From: Incurvaria masculella
Taxonomy: Eukaryota > Arthropoda > Insecta > Lepidoptera > Incurvariidae
Assembly (NCBI GenBank): GCA_946894095.1
Contig: OX335642.1
Span: forward strand, 26,113,021 to 26,177,020
Length of the DNA: 64,000 nt
Direction of reading: 5' to 3'
Shown here piece by piece: positions 21,269 through 32,394 of the stretch (positions are counted from its first letter, which is position 1; each line of letters starts with the position of its first letter). The notes under the pieces are model-generated. The model did not search any database. It was given only the letters and a program-made list of their open reading frames with translations, and was not told the DNA's origin. Both the position numbers and the translations under genes were made by a program.

Positions 21269-21454
21269 GAAGTGCTTACTTACTTTGCACAATTTACAAC
21301 TACGGCGGTGCCGAATTGGCCACTCTTCCCTTTTTCTCCATCTTGATATTACGTGTGAGAACAGCGCGATAAACGTCCTGAATTATCCAAGAAAATGCCC
21401 CTGTTGTACGACATAGGAGGCGTTAAGTAGATGGGGCTCATTTTTTTAAATATG

Positions 21455-21645
21455 TGAAACCTAACATGGATGGGTTGTGGACACCACACAACTACCGTGA
21501 TTATATTAGCCCAATATAATCCCGAAGGAATTAGGTGTTATGGAGGACCTTCCCTTTATGAGCACGGCTACACTGAACTGGATGGAAAACACGGACTATG
21601 TTTCATTGCCGCTTTAACCATAGTTATTCCGCCAGTTCACCTCAC
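21455..21645 (-). mobile_element. SINE body fragment (minus strand)
   Basis: Minus-strand reading gives the body from the GGTGAACTGGCGGAATA side through the TTTCCATCCAGTTCAGTGTA and AGCCGTGCTCATAAAGGG landmarks to a tail with CCATCCATGTTAGG. The head and the first third of the body are missing. It ends near TTTAAATATG. Confidence 0.75.
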
Positions 21646-22184
21646 AATCTAATAATGCACAGGTTACCATGGCTTCACCACATGCTTTCTTTAAGGAAAA
21701 CTAGATAAATCATTAAGATTTTACACGAACGCATTGTGTACTCATAGCGATTCGGAAAGTTATCGCATCGGGTAGGTAGGTATGTTCCATCTCTCCCTAA
21801 TTCGTGATAGTGGGCTTTGAGTTGACTTCCCACTCATGCACTGCGTTCATCTTGGGCGCTCATACTAGGGTTGTGGTTATAACAGCTTATTTTTAGTCTA
21901 TATTAAATATTAGAGCGCACATTACTGCAAATTTTTCTAACCTCTTTTGTCTTTAACACATTGAGGAAAAATAAGCTGACTCGAGTGACCTTAGTTTTCT
22001 TCGGGACCAACAAAGCGACATTCTTCATCCATCAGAGCTGTCACGCCTAAGCCGCTTTAGACAGTGAAGTGAGACCACAATTCGTTACACCCAGCTGAGA
22101 CCAATGTAGTAAGAACTGAGGTAGAGGTACTTCAGATAAAACGATGGATTGATTTAAGACAACAAGTACTCGAATCTTCCTCTT

Positions 22185-22371
22185 CCTCCGTCAGTCCGTC
22201 CGTCTGTCGGTGGGCTGTATCTCTTGAACCGTAAATAGGTAGACAGCAAAAATTTTGACAGTGGAAATTTTCTATTGCAGCTATAACCAGAAATAGTAAA
22301 AATAAAAACCCCCATACGAGAAACGTGATTTTTTCGTGTTAAATCTTATACGCGGGTCCCCTTCGTCGTGG
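22185..22371 (+). mobile_element. GGGTTCCG element, copy C, degraded
   Basis: Only the middle of the element is recognisable: a TCCGTCAGTCCGTCCGTC tract, GGGCTGTATCTCTTGAACCG, TAGACAGC, a CCCCCATACGAGAAACGTGA stretch, and a damaged 3' part (GGGTCCCCTTCGTCGTGG). Both terminal hairpins are lost. Confidence 0.65.
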
Positions 22372-22508
22372 AATCCAAATTCGATAATTCTCTATTAGTT
22401 CTTATCATTTTATTACTAGAAGGCCGTTTCCGGTTGTATCCGATTATATGCGGATTAAGGATCTTCAAACACTCCAAAAGTACAAGATAAAAAAAAATTA
22501 CAAAAAAA

Positions 22509-23078
22509 ATAACCGACTTCAAAGAAAAAGCACAAAAAATATTGCCATTTTAGTAGTTATGATTATTGTTATGTTTTGAGTCGGTGTCAGCCGGGCATGC
22601 ACTGCGCCAGTCAAGAAAACCTTGGCTACCTTGGCTGACACTGACTCAAAAAATAACAATCATCGTAACTACAAAAATGGCAATACATTTTTTACTTTGT
22701 AGTGATTTTTCTTTAAAGTCGGTAATTTTTTTTCTTATTTGTATTTATTTGTTTCTTTTTAGTGAATCTGAAGTACTCTAACTAATCTGTACACGTCTTT
22801 TCCAATAAAAAAAATCATCGAAATCGTTTGGTTACATTGAGTTATTCGTCTATTTGTCGCGCAAATACTTAATACAAATTTAAGACTTATCTATATGATT
22901 TTCTCATGTATATCCTTGTCAGAACTAACACAATGGGACCACACGGGAAGCAACAGCTTTCAAATAAAAAATATATTATCAAAATCGGTTCACCAAGGCG
23001 AAAGATCTGAGGTAACAAAAAAAAAAAAAACCTACAGATGAATTGAGAACCTTCTCCTATTTTGAAGTCGGTTTAAAA
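22509..23078. mobile_element. ACCGACTTC-ended non-autonomous DNA element with internal hairpin
   Basis: The left end AACCGACTTCAAAG (22511) is matched by inverted TTTGAAGTCGGTTT near 23063-23076. A large hairpin fills 22509-22731: the left arm runs ACCGACTTCAAAGAAAAA, TATTGCCATTTTAGTAGTTA, GAGTCGGTGTCAGCC, and the right arm gives its reverse complement with scattered changes. The rest carries the lepidopteran-type segment ending GAATTGAGAACCTTCTCC. It has no coding potential. A short relic of the same right end lies near 49190-49222. Confidence 0.75.
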
Positions 23079-23924
23079 ACTGTATTCAAAACTCTTATTA
23101 TTGTAGAACACTTCAACTAGGTAACGTCGGTGGGTTTATGTTTCGTGCTTTGCATAATACACAATGAAATTACATATTTTTGGATATTCTTGGTTTCGAA
23201 TCTTGTGCTTTTTGGACTGTATGAAGGCCCTGAAACCGCATATAACCGGATATCACCGGATTTGGCCGTCTCATAACGAAACGCTTTGGACGATCCGAGA
23301 TAGGCATCAAGGAATACTCCGAATTCATAAGCCGTTTTCGATCCGAGGGCGGGCGGGTGACGATGTTTGGCGGGATTCTTACTAATATCCATCCATTTGG
23401 GGGCATAACTTAGTTGCTATTATTTTGTCTTCCTTGACAGACTCATAAAAGGTCCATGTTATATAAAAGTCAAATTCACGTGACTGGAGGTGTTGAATCA
23501 TGAAAAATAGGTTTTTTTATTACTTTTCGGTTTGTAGAAACATAATATTAAAAAAGCAAGAATATTAAAATATATGCTTATATATTCGTTTCATATCAAA
23601 ACGATGAAAGTTTCAATAGATATTTTTATTTTAACGTACTTAAATAAAGCTTAATGTTTGGATGTTTTACACCTTTTACAATATACAACAAACAAACAAT
23701 AACGGGGGAACAATAACAGCTATAAAATATGGTTAAGCACAGATTTTTTGTTATCATATCAGTATATGACATAAATGTTTTAGATTGTTTGTCTTTATAA
23801 AGAACTTGAATCCAGTTTTCATCTTAAACAATAAATATTATTGCGATAAAAAATTTAAAACTATGATTGTACAAATGCATTTGGAAATCATAAATGAATG
23901 CGATACTTTTATTGAGTCGTATTC
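23079..23924. other. No supported gene
   Basis: The interval 23160-23400 is GC-richer, with overlapping 70-90 codon frames on both strands, but none has a recognisable motif or convincing splice signals. The rest is AT-rich. Confidence 0.4.
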
Positions 23925-24406
23925 ACTACGTATAATATTCACAACGTATAATAGTATTTTTTTCCAAAAAATTAAAACCATGCATTTCGTATAATATTCA
24001 CAACGTATAATGTTAGGGGAACGGCAGAACGTCTAATATGCAGATCGTATAATGTCATATTTTAACAAAATTTTAAAACCATGCACAACGTATAATCGGC
24101 AGATCGTATAATCTTATACGTAGTGCATGAAGAAGTCCAAAAAATAAAATTTCTCCATGAAAAGTTCTCCATGCATAACGTATAATAGTCACAACGTATA
24201 ATGTTATGATCTTTATTTAACAAAAAAAGAAAACCATGCATATCATATAATCCAAAAATATTTCATACGATTTTATTTTTTAAACTTCTTCATGCACTAC
24301 GTATACAATTATACGATCTGCCGATTATACGTTGTGCATGGTTTTAAAATTTTGTTAAAATATGACATTATACGATCTGCATATTAGACGTTCTGCCGTT
24401 CCCCCC
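23925..24406. mobile_element. Inverted-repeat element with paired CGTATAAT motifs
   Basis: Two near-identical inverted arms of about 120 bases (24017-24136 and 24284-24403) begin GGGGAACGGCAGAACGTCT and flank an unrelated centre. CGTATAAT (or CGTCTAAT) occurs in pairs whose starts are always 16 bases apart: 23929/23945, 23988/24004, 24030/24046, 24089/24105, 24179/24195, and inverted at 24308/24324 and 24367/24383. Neighbouring pairs are often 59 bases apart. The first two pairs lie outside the left arm, so the element or its array may start near 23925. No transposase frame is present. It is probably a MITE whose repeats are subterminal protein-binding sites; this role is inferred. Confidence 0.8.
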
Positions 24407-25008
24407 TTTTATTACTATTATGAATTTATTTTCTATAATACCTAATGAATAACAGTGCATTACGGATAAATATTTAATCGACCAGCTATTGGAAATGAAA
24501 TAATAATATTTGCTTGCATTTGTTATTTCACCACAGAATAAATCAAAGAAACTTTTATGTTACAAGCTCTCGTCTGGATTGCGTACTAACAGACTTACTA
24601 TTATTTATTCTGTGCTAACAGTCCAGCCGACCGCGACGTCACCAAAGAACTTCGATTCAATTTTCTCAAGTTGTGTCTTCTGCGTTATAGCTTGGAATAT
24701 TCCCTGACCCTTTTTTTTAGCAAACACTTAAAAAACTTTTTATTGTAACAGTTTTATCGAAATTAAAATACAAATACAAAAGTAAATCTCATACTAGCAA
24801 AGATATATAGTCATGTCGTAAAACCCATGGAGGTGAAGAAATTTTCCACACCTCCATGGTAAAACCAGAATAGAGAAAAACACATACAAATTGCGTTAAC
24901 TATAGTCACACGAGGTGGGACTCTGCACCAATGGTATCACCATTACTGACGACCAGGCATAGACCTCCAGGTAGTAGCTATGGAAGGACACATTGTTTTA
25001 TTGATACA
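24407..25008. other. No supported gene; one short perfect hairpin
   Basis: AT-rich DNA. At 24825-24859 CCATGGAGGTG and CACCTCCATGG form a perfect 11-bp stem with a 13-base loop. No gene or transposon boundary is seen. Confidence 0.5.
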
Positions 25009-25548
25009 CTAGCTGCGGTACCCGGCCCCGCTCGGGTTAATGTCGGGCTGAATTATTTCGTAGATCATTTTTAATCAAGATCGTTTTAGCCGATATGGCA
25101 TGATTTAATGAGAAACATTCAAACATTCCCATTCCGAGCTTCGTAAACATTTGGTGGCTATTATATATATAATATATTATATAATACCAAAAATGGTTTA
25201 AAAAAGAAAGCACCGCCGCCCCCCCTTTCCAGCCGCCGCCCTCCCGCCGGGACGCGCGGAGCATTCCGGTTTGTATGACAGCCACATCTTAGCGTAAGCG
25301 AAACTGAATTCTATTTATCTTATCCTGTGTCCCGGGTGGTTAAATATACCTGCACTGAGTACATTATTCGGACGATTGGTTCAAGAGTTATGGAGGAACA
25401 TGCACACACACACACTTTTAGAAATTATTTTAAAAAACTCGTCAATTTAGTTTTATATAATAAATAGAGTCTACAAACGCAGTATCTTTTAAAACAAAGA
25501 AACTTACTCCATGAACATACCTTACATATTTATTATTAGTATAGATTA
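25009..25548 (-). mobile_element. CTAGCTG-type dispersed element (minus strand), with GC-rich insert
   Basis: On the minus strand it ends GAGCGGGGCCGGGTACCGCA then GCTAG. Its other end shows the AGTATAGATT border (about 25540). The core CCTCCATAACTCTTGAACCA and ATCATGCCATATCGGCTAAA segments match the copy at 48672-49172. A sharply GC-rich stretch (25207-25263, CCGCCGCCC-type) sits inside, unlike its AT-rich surroundings. It has no coding capacity. Such elements are common in arthropods and often resemble the 3' ends of RTE-type LINEs; the class here is uncertain. Confidence 0.7.
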
Positions 25549-25772
25549 CAGTTGTCACAGTCTTATCACAAAGTATCACAGTCGATGAATGACGAGGTCT
25601 GGTTGCTTTACCTAGGGGTTAGGGAATTCTAGGACGCTATGTTAAATAATGACGGCTAAGTAATTGTTGAATCAAGGTGTGCACTATAACTTATCGGCCA
25701 AGCCGTGTTAAGGTGGTCAAAATGAGAATCGTCGGCGTCCCATGCCGAGGGTGAAGTCGGGCGGACGCTGTA

Positions 25773-26252
25773 TTAAGGGCCTGGTACTAGCCAAATCGCA
25801 AAGTTAGACGAGGCACCCCAAGTAAACTAACTAAGTCTGACGATTATAAGTCTCATCCTTACAATATATGATTCCTTGTCTAGGAATCGAATGATTTTCG
25901 TTCATGTATGTTTCCTTTTTCTATACAAAATACATTGCGGAAACGGTGTCCATTTCCGAACTTTTTTGACTAAATGTAGAAATCTAAAAGCTAATGGAAT
26001 TTTTTGTTTATGCATATATGCTGTTTTTGCTTATATCTAGAAATCGAATGACTTTCAGATTTCTAATGAGAAAAATCAACTTTTTTTATTTTTATTATTA
26101 TTTAAATAAATGATGGAATAAAAAAATATTAACAATCCATTATCAGTCTGGAGTTCTATTTGGATTTGCTGAAGCGTTTCACTACATATTATTACATTTG
26201 TTAAAAAGTGCATTTGTATGGCGCGAGTAGTTGGCTAGTCCTAGCGCCTTAA
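25773..26252. mobile_element. TTAA-type MITE, second family
   Basis: TTAA at 25773-25776 and 26249-26252 bound a 472-bp element. Its ends are imperfect inverted repeats: GGGCCTGGTACTAGCC on the left and GGCTAGTCCTAGCGCC on the right. The TTAA borders point to piggyBac-type transposition, but the ends differ from the GGTGGCCCA family at 18.1 and 47.1 kb. A partial copy lies at 11938-12110. No open frame of note inside. Confidence 0.75.
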
Positions 26253-28494
26253 AAAGCTTGCATTGCGGCGGTCACAGGTAGAAACAAAGAATTTAGACCC
26301 GACGCGACGGCTAGATTAAATATATCCGCCGTCAGTCCAGCAATGTGTGGAGAAAGTGTGGGCATGAGAAACGCACAATATAGCACAGGCACCTGGTACT
26401 TTATAATTTAAAAGGATATTATGGAATGGATAAGTTTAATTTGTCCATTGGTCCCTGGTGTTTAGGGTATTTAACACATCCCAAAAGGTTAATAATTTTC
26501 CCCAAAACACTCTTTCCCGGCTTAAATATTTCATAAACAATGCTTAAAAAAGCTGTAACAGTTTATTATTCAGACTATTCACTCAACAACCCGCTGAAAG
26601 GTTTGAATAGAATAATGATTACGTAAGGACAACGGGAATGTGCCGACAACATATGGGAGCCAGGCGATGTGTTTTGTTATCTCTGGAGTCTTTACAGGGG
26701 GCACGAACTGCTATTGTTGTATTGTCTAGGTTTTAGGAAAGCGTTTTAAATAAAATAAAATTATATATCATAGTGAATAAAGGTTCCGTTTTAATGATTT
26801 GGCGTAATTATTATGTTGCGACCGGATTTTGACTTCCGTACCTTTCTTAAACGATGGTAAGAAGGTTTTTAGCCCTCCTTGCGGCAATACCATCAGCACA
26901 AAAAGTGCAACGTGACAGTATGAATGAACACAAAAAGTTGACCAAAATCTGTGTCCCTGAGAGGCTATCAAAATGTATCGCTTTCTGCCACATTGCAATG
27001 GAATTTCCTGTCTTACCATTTGTGCTTGCATTAGAGTAGCTATCGATTGTTTCAAATCCGTAGATAGTAAAATAATATCTCAAAAATCAAGTAAAGTGCC
27101 CGAATTCTCAACGAAAATGCACATCTTATTCTTGGACAAAAAATAAAGGGGGTATAAGAAACGGATCATACTCAAGACTTTGAATATGCGGTCTTCGACA
27201 TAATAGTCCATAGCCATCAACCGCCAGGGTACGTGCCGCAGTACTAGTCGTAATAGGATAAGAAAGTAGCTGGAAAAGTGGAAATAGAAAAACTGTATTG
27301 TTATTGCCATCTCGTATCTACCTCACCCGCACCATCTCAGCGCTGTGCCATTTCTAATGCCGGTAATGATCACGGAGTTGCACGGATGTAGAGCCTACTC
27401 TTGCTTTTATATTGTTGTGTATAAAATTCCGAATTGCCTTATAAGCGACACTATTTTCTGGGTAAAAATCAACGAGTTCGATTCCCGGGTAGATTATTTT
27501 TTTTGAATCAATTAATGAAGTTTCAGTTTGTATGAAAATCAGCCCCATGACTCCTTTGAGTGTTTTTCACTATTTCTTATAGTTTCGGATTTGGCCATGA
27601 AAGCACACTTGAAAAATTCATTCTGTATACATGATGCTACATATACATACGAAATATGTCCTAAAGCTCGTATTGATAAAAATACATTTTAAAATGTAAT
27701 GGCATAGGAATTGATTAGTTTACTTTAAGTGTGAGAATAATCTTCTTATAAAAATAAGCAAGGAATGTGATTGCATCGAAAGGTCGTTCCACATACGTGC
27801 TGCTGGCACTGTAAAGGAGTTTGAGGAGGTGGCGGAAGAGTGAGAAAGAATACAGAGTAGCCGTGAATCGGTCGATCTTAAGGCAAGACCATGAGAACAT
27901 AGGAAATCGAACTGAATCGAATAAGGTAAGTACTTTTATTGATTGACACAATCAGGTATAGTTCGCGCCAAACATAAATGAGGCTATAAAGATCGCTCAG
28001 TAATCTCAAGAGCGTTTTTGTACAGTCGAACAAAGAGTTTAGGATACACATCCGGTTGAATGAAAAGATAAACAGTCGAAATACTTTGACTTTTGGAAAC
28101 AATTATAGGGTTGAGTATAGATTCTAACATAGTTGAGGATGTCTACTAGCTACTGAGTAAACAAAACCATAAAAAAATTGAATCGGAGGTTGTATTTAAA
28201 CACCATTCTCTTTTACGTTTAACCGGAAGTGTATCCTTTAACCTTTGGTTGGCTGTACACGCAAGGCGCATATAAATTTGGCGCGTACTGTAGCAATAAT
28301 TCGTCTGACTCCTAGCAGGGCGAACGCTTTTATAAACTTAGACGAAATAGACGTTGAGTACAATTCCAGCGAAGTTTTTTGCCAGTTTCTTAGATGTGAT
28401 TTGTCAATTGGCTAACGATAGAAAAAAAAATCAAATCTCAGGTATCCACATAGATACAGCCGACTAATATTCACCAAATATTCGCCGCGAAGGT
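26253..28494. other. No supported gene; hydrophobic minus-strand frames of unknown origin
   Basis: Several 65-95 codon frames lie on the minus strand between 26768 and 28102, some strongly hydrophobic. I could not join them into a receptor-like or LINE-like protein. On the plus strand ATAAG|GTAAGT at 27925/27926 is a near-perfect donor after 37 open codons following a stop at 27813, but no matching acceptor is clear. Left unassigned. Confidence 0.35.
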
Positions 28495-28690
28495 GACCAG
28501 CAATCACAAGGTGGTGTCGGATTTCTTGTCAACATTGCCTATGTGTTGTTGGTCAATAATACCATGGCAGGGAGTGTATCTCGTGTTAACTGACAGGTAT
28601 AGTCTGAAGGTTATACAGTGATACGAGCTAACGTCGGGAAATTCCGACGACGAAGTCGAAATCTTTTGCGAGGATCTCGCAAAGCAATAA
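28495..28690 (+). pseudogene. RTE-type LINE endonuclease fragment
   Basis: Two frames contain characteristic endonuclease pieces. Frame one from 28510 reads GGVGFLVNIAYVLLVN. After a frameshift, the frame from 28574 reads VYLVLTDRYSLKVIQ, an in-frame TGA, then YELTSGNSDDEVEIFCEDLA before TAA at 28688. RTE endonucleases typically have G-G-V-G-F-L-V and R-Y-S-L-K-V-I-Q-V-Y-A-P-T followed by an acidic D-D-E-V-E stretch, so the order fits. It is broken by one frameshift and a nonsense change, and the downstream reverse transcriptase is absent. Assignment is from recalled motifs. Confidence 0.65.
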
Positions 28691-29427
28691 AGTATATATT
28701 ATTAAAAAACCAATAGTTTATGTTTAAGCTATTTTATGTATCTACAAAGCTTATGGTTGTTAAAAGTAACAATTAGACACCATTGCACTATCCCAATGTG
28801 ACTAAATATTATACACAAATGAATTTACTCACAGCCAATATTACCACGTTTTAGAATGGTGTGTCCTATCTTTATTCTTTATCATTAAGTGGAAACAGTG
28901 AGAGTATATTTAAATATCCTTAAACTTTATTAGAATGTATTACCTGAGATTTTTTTTTCTAAAATGTGAGTAAAATACAATAACAGCATATAATATATAT
29001 TATTTCTATGATAACAGTGTGTAGATGTAGATTGTCGAACCCACTTATAATACAGCCTGTGGGCCAGTTTAAGTGGTAGCCATTTTATTTTGTTAATAGT
29101 TTAAAGAATAAAAAATAAATCTCACCTCAGTGTTATTTTAGAGGGTGTCAACCCCAGAGTAGGCGTCCAAGAAGGCGACGGACAGTGGAACTGGTGGAAT
29201 GTACATTTTAACGGTAATAACGCATGAGACAGTCCAGCTGCGCAGCTATACTCATAGCTATAGCTGCGTAGTCCGAGAAATGGGGCAGCCAATTTGAGCA
29301 GCCAGACACCACTCAGTACCGGTCATTACTTTGCGAAGCAAGGAGTTATTATTTATCTGAAAAGGAATAGTTGTACCAGTTCTGCAGGAACGTCACGCAA
29401 AACCTGGCTGTAATTTCTTTTAATTTC
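28691..29427. other. No supported gene
   Basis: AT-rich DNA with no recognised exon or element. The short inverted AGCTGCGCAGCTATACTCATA region near 29235-29270 is a local hairpin only. Confidence 0.5.
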
Positions 29428-29734
29428 TTTTTTAGGGTTCCGTACCCAAAGGGTGCAACGGAACCCTATTACTAAGCCTCCGCTGTCCGTCCGTCCGTCC
29501 GTCCGTCCGTCTGTCACAGGGCTGTATCTCAGTAACTGTAACAGATAGACAGCTGAAATTTTCACAGAGTATGTATTTATTTTGCCGCTACAACAACAAA
29601 TAGGTAAGATTAAAAAAATATTAAAATTAAAGGGAGCCCAAATATAAAAAACGTGATTTTTGTATTAAATCTTTTACGATGGTACGGAACCCTTCGTGTG
29701 CGAGTCCGACTCGCACTTACCCGGTTTTTTTTTA
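29428..29734 (+). mobile_element. GGGTTCCG hairpin element, copy D
   Basis: Complete copy from TTTTTTAGGGTTCCGTACCC to CGAGTCCGACTCGCACTTAC followed by CCGGTTTT. The 5' hairpin loop is shortened (GGGTGCAACGGAACCC), and about five TCCG units precede CTGTCACAGGGCTGTATCTC. The 3' hairpin is intact. Confidence 0.85.
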
Positions 29735-30014
29735 GATCCCGATTACAGTATTTCTCAGACGTCTCATAACGCCTTCTTTTCGAAACTTACTTAATCCATT
29801 TTTAGTATTGAAAAACCGAATTCGGTAAATTTGGGGAGTTTACGAACAATACAGGATGTTGCAAGGGCTAGTACATACAATTTGGGAAATGATTATTGGG
29901 ACTGAAAATCAACACATTTTTGTGAATATACTCATACTAGAAGTTAGAACTTCTATACAAAGTAATTCATTAATTAGGTGTAAAAATAATCTAATGGTAC
30001 CCCTAAGAACTTGG

Positions 30015-30135
30015 GAACGTTATATGTAATTGGACATGGATTGCCTATATCACACCTACTGTGATGACATTAGCCTGATGCGCCACGTGGAATCTAGGTT
30101 CCATGCCAAGACTTTCCTTATGCACGGTTAAAACA
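30015..30135 (-). mobile_element. SINE 3' fragment (minus strand)
   Basis: The minus strand carries the last third of the SINE body (GGAAAGTCTTGGCATGGAAC, ATTCCACGTGGCGCATC) and the tail with CAATCCATGTCCAATTACAT. The fragment breaks off before the body centre. Confidence 0.6.
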
Positions 30136-30289
30136 TCAAGTCATACACGAAAATATTAACATTTTAGAGAAAAAGGAATACTTACTTATTTGTCTTAGAA
30201 AAAACTTAAAGATTAGGCCGACGAAATGTATGTACTGGCCGTTGCAAGAGTCTGTACAGGTTAAAAATACATGTTCCGAAGTGAACGCG

Positions 30290-30660
30290 CCCAGGCAGGT
30301 CGCTCTTCACAAGCGAACGAGTTGCAAGTCCCGGTAGCCTCGGGACGTCAAAGCGGGCCACCAGAGGAATAGGAACAGCCACCTACCTCCAGCAGCACCA
30401 GCTCCTAGGCGTCGGGTCCCGGGACAGCGTTCGGCGGCACAGCACTTCGCCCAGACGAGGAGAGACGACACAGCGTGGTCAGGCGCGCGGCGGGTTGCGG
30501 GCGTGGAGCCCTAAGAGGAGCTCCACGGTGAACGTTTGCGGGGACGCGGCGCATGCGTGCACCATGCGTGACAGCTAGTAGCAGAGAGAGCGGGTGGCAT
30601 AGGCAAAACTTCGGATGGGATTGAATGCTTGTGAAGTGCAAACTACCCACCTAGCTCACC
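30290..30660 (-). promoter_or_regulatory. CpG-rich patch with splice donor; possible first exon (minus strand)
   Basis: This is the most GC- and CpG-rich stretch in the first half of the window. On the minus strand an excellent donor, GCTGCTGGAG|GTAGGT, has its last exon base at 30387. Upstream (30405-30650) at least two frames are open, including one of 81 codons, with several ATGs. The pattern would suit a promoter plus 5' exon of a gene running to lower coordinates. No initiator, TATA box or downstream exon can be confirmed, and a GC-rich repeat insert (as at 25207 and 38308) is an alternative. Confidence 0.3.
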
Positions 30661-30786
30661 CATGCCATATTGGCGTGAACACGAAGTCTGTACACTGTTC
30701 ACTAATAATATTTAAATCAAATCATTTTATCTATACAAAAAGCATATAATTATATTTTGCGGCAAAGCCAGTTTACATTTCATCTA

Positions 30787-31020
30787 GAACTTCTTAGTAA
30801 TTGTTATTATCATGTCTGCTTACAGAACCAATACGGTAAAAATAAGTAAATAAATAAGAAAAAAAATATCTTATTTATTTACTTATTTATTCATTTATTT
30901 ACTTATTTCGTTATTTTAACGTATTGGTACTGTAGGCAGACATATTAATAACAACGATTGTTGTTTTTGTGTTTGTTGTAGAGACAGCACCATAACCACT
31001 TAGTAATTGTTGTTAGATAT
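30787..31020. repeat. Imperfect inverted-repeat element with TAAATAAA-rich centre
   Basis: ATGTCTGCTTACAGAACCAA at about 30812 is mirrored by a TATTGGTACTGTAGGCAGAC stretch at about 30923-30942. Between them AT-rich AAATAAGTAAATAAATAAG pairs with CTTATTTATTTACTTATTT. A direct CTTAGTAATTGTT flanks both sides (30790 and 30999), which may be the duplicated outer part of the element or its target. Confidence 0.6.
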
Positions 31021-31161
31021 GATCGTATGATAATATTAAAAATGATAAGTCATAAAATGTTTGATCATAGAGCCACTTATTTAATTGTACTCTTCAGTTC
31101 ACAATTTAAATTAAGTCCGTGCACATATAAATCTGTCTAATTCCTAAGTCTCGTGTCCTAA

Positions 31162-31423
31162 TTGAAAACTTCAATCGGCAGCGAAGCACCAGGTATTGCG
31201 TCGTTGCGGGCAGTTTGGTGGCATTCTGACTCGGTTGGCAGCTTTCGAACGGAAAATTTCCGCTCCACTTTCGCAGAAGGAGGAGGGGCGACGGCATTAT
31301 CTAGAGAGGGCAGAGCTCAATTCTATTACTGGCATTGTCGAAAGATATTTAGCACATCAAGATATTGAAAGACTGGTTTCTATAGTCTCGGGGATGTTGG
31401 AGAAATACATAATGGGGTTATAA
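31162..31423 (+). CDS. Unrecognised open frames, coding status doubtful
   Basis: Two overlapping plus-strand frames of 68 and 75 codons cover a GC-richer stretch. The longer reads LAAFERKISAPLSQKEEG through HYLERAELNSITGIVERYLA and ends in a basic-hydrophobic helix; it looks more protein-like than its neighbours. There is no clear splice structure, start context or family match. It may be a mobile-element coding remnant. Confidence 0.2.
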
Positions 31424-31534
31424 GTCTTCTTAGGAATTTCATTTTCGATTAGCATGTTAGTTAGGAAACCATAAAACACTATGATTTATTTATTAAAACT
31501 ATGAAATGGATTCGCTGCAAAAGTATTTCCCCCA

Positions 31535-31690
31535 TATACAGCCTGGGATCCTTCAGACATGGTGTAAAGAGGCACCTGGCCGGCTTGAATAGTTTCGCAA
31601 ACCCCGTGAAAATGTGAACCCCCATGGACGTCGTCGAGCGCCGGTATTGTGAGGGCCTGGCGTACGCTAGATGAAGCGTTTAGCATAAAG
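31535..31690 (+). pseudogene. Jockey-like LINE 3' end fragment
   Basis: The plus strand encodes YSLGSFRHGVKRHLAGLN, matching the terminal stretch of the LINE fragment at 7262-7690 on the other strand, then decayed sequence up to GGCCTGGCGTACGC. Only the last 40 or so codons and the short 3' UTR remain, so the insertion is extremely 5'-truncated. Confidence 0.65.
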
Positions 31691-31694
31691 AAAA

Positions 31695-31780
31695 TAGTCT
31701 GTAGGTACTAGGTTAATCTGCCCAGGTTCGTACCATAGTATTGTATGAAAGCTGGCTAAATCGGCAATAAAAAATCCCTA
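31695..31780 (+). mobile_element. SINE body fragment
   Basis: TCTGTAGGTACTAGGTTAAT, CCCAGGTTCGTACCATAGTA and GGCTAAATCGGCAATAAAAA correspond to the middle of the shared SINE body. The head and tail are absent. Confidence 0.5.
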
Positions 31781-32394
31781 TTTTTATATACCTCCTCGTA
31801 TATACAAAGCTTATCTCTCTTAAAAAGTCTTATCTCTGGAAACTCTATAATTGACTTACATATAACACACACAATTTGGCAACACAACGGCGACACAACA
31901 CAGTGGCGACACACAATTTTCAAAAAAACGTCACGATGAAAAAAATTACAATCTGGAAAATTAAAAATTAACATGTTTTCTGAGAGTTCTATTTTTTTAT
32001 TTCACAATTTCTTTCATTATAAGTGGCCACATTCCTGAAACATCCAGTACGCTCCACGTAATATCTACTAAAACCATTGGAACATTGAAACACATGAAAA
32101 CATTCTTACCTTTCGTATTATCTGAAAATAATCTAGTTGTCTACGACTTTCCAACGGCAGATTAATAAATAATACTACGTTGTAAAGTACCACTGTTTGC
32201 GTCTTCTTTAGCAATTAGATAAAAATTTGGCAACCGTATTTGGGGTCAAAAGAGCCATTATCAAAAAGCTCAAAGCTTGGATTGCATCCAATACTACGCT
32301 TTGGAGAAGTTAATGTGGGAATCCATGAGACTCTTTTCAATTTCCAATCTTAGGCGTGTCTTAATATCCAACAAGAAAATGTATCATCCATCCA
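31781..32394. other. No supported gene
   Basis: AT-rich DNA. A frame at 31756-31974 on the minus strand is cysteine-rich but has no recognised motif. Confidence 0.45.

Noticed and set aside
26768..27310. A chemoreceptor-like hydrophobic gene on the minus strand
   Set aside because: Hydrophobic frames follow each other, but I could not find receptor motifs, a consistent frame or splice sites; AT-rich DNA readily gives F/L/I-rich frames.
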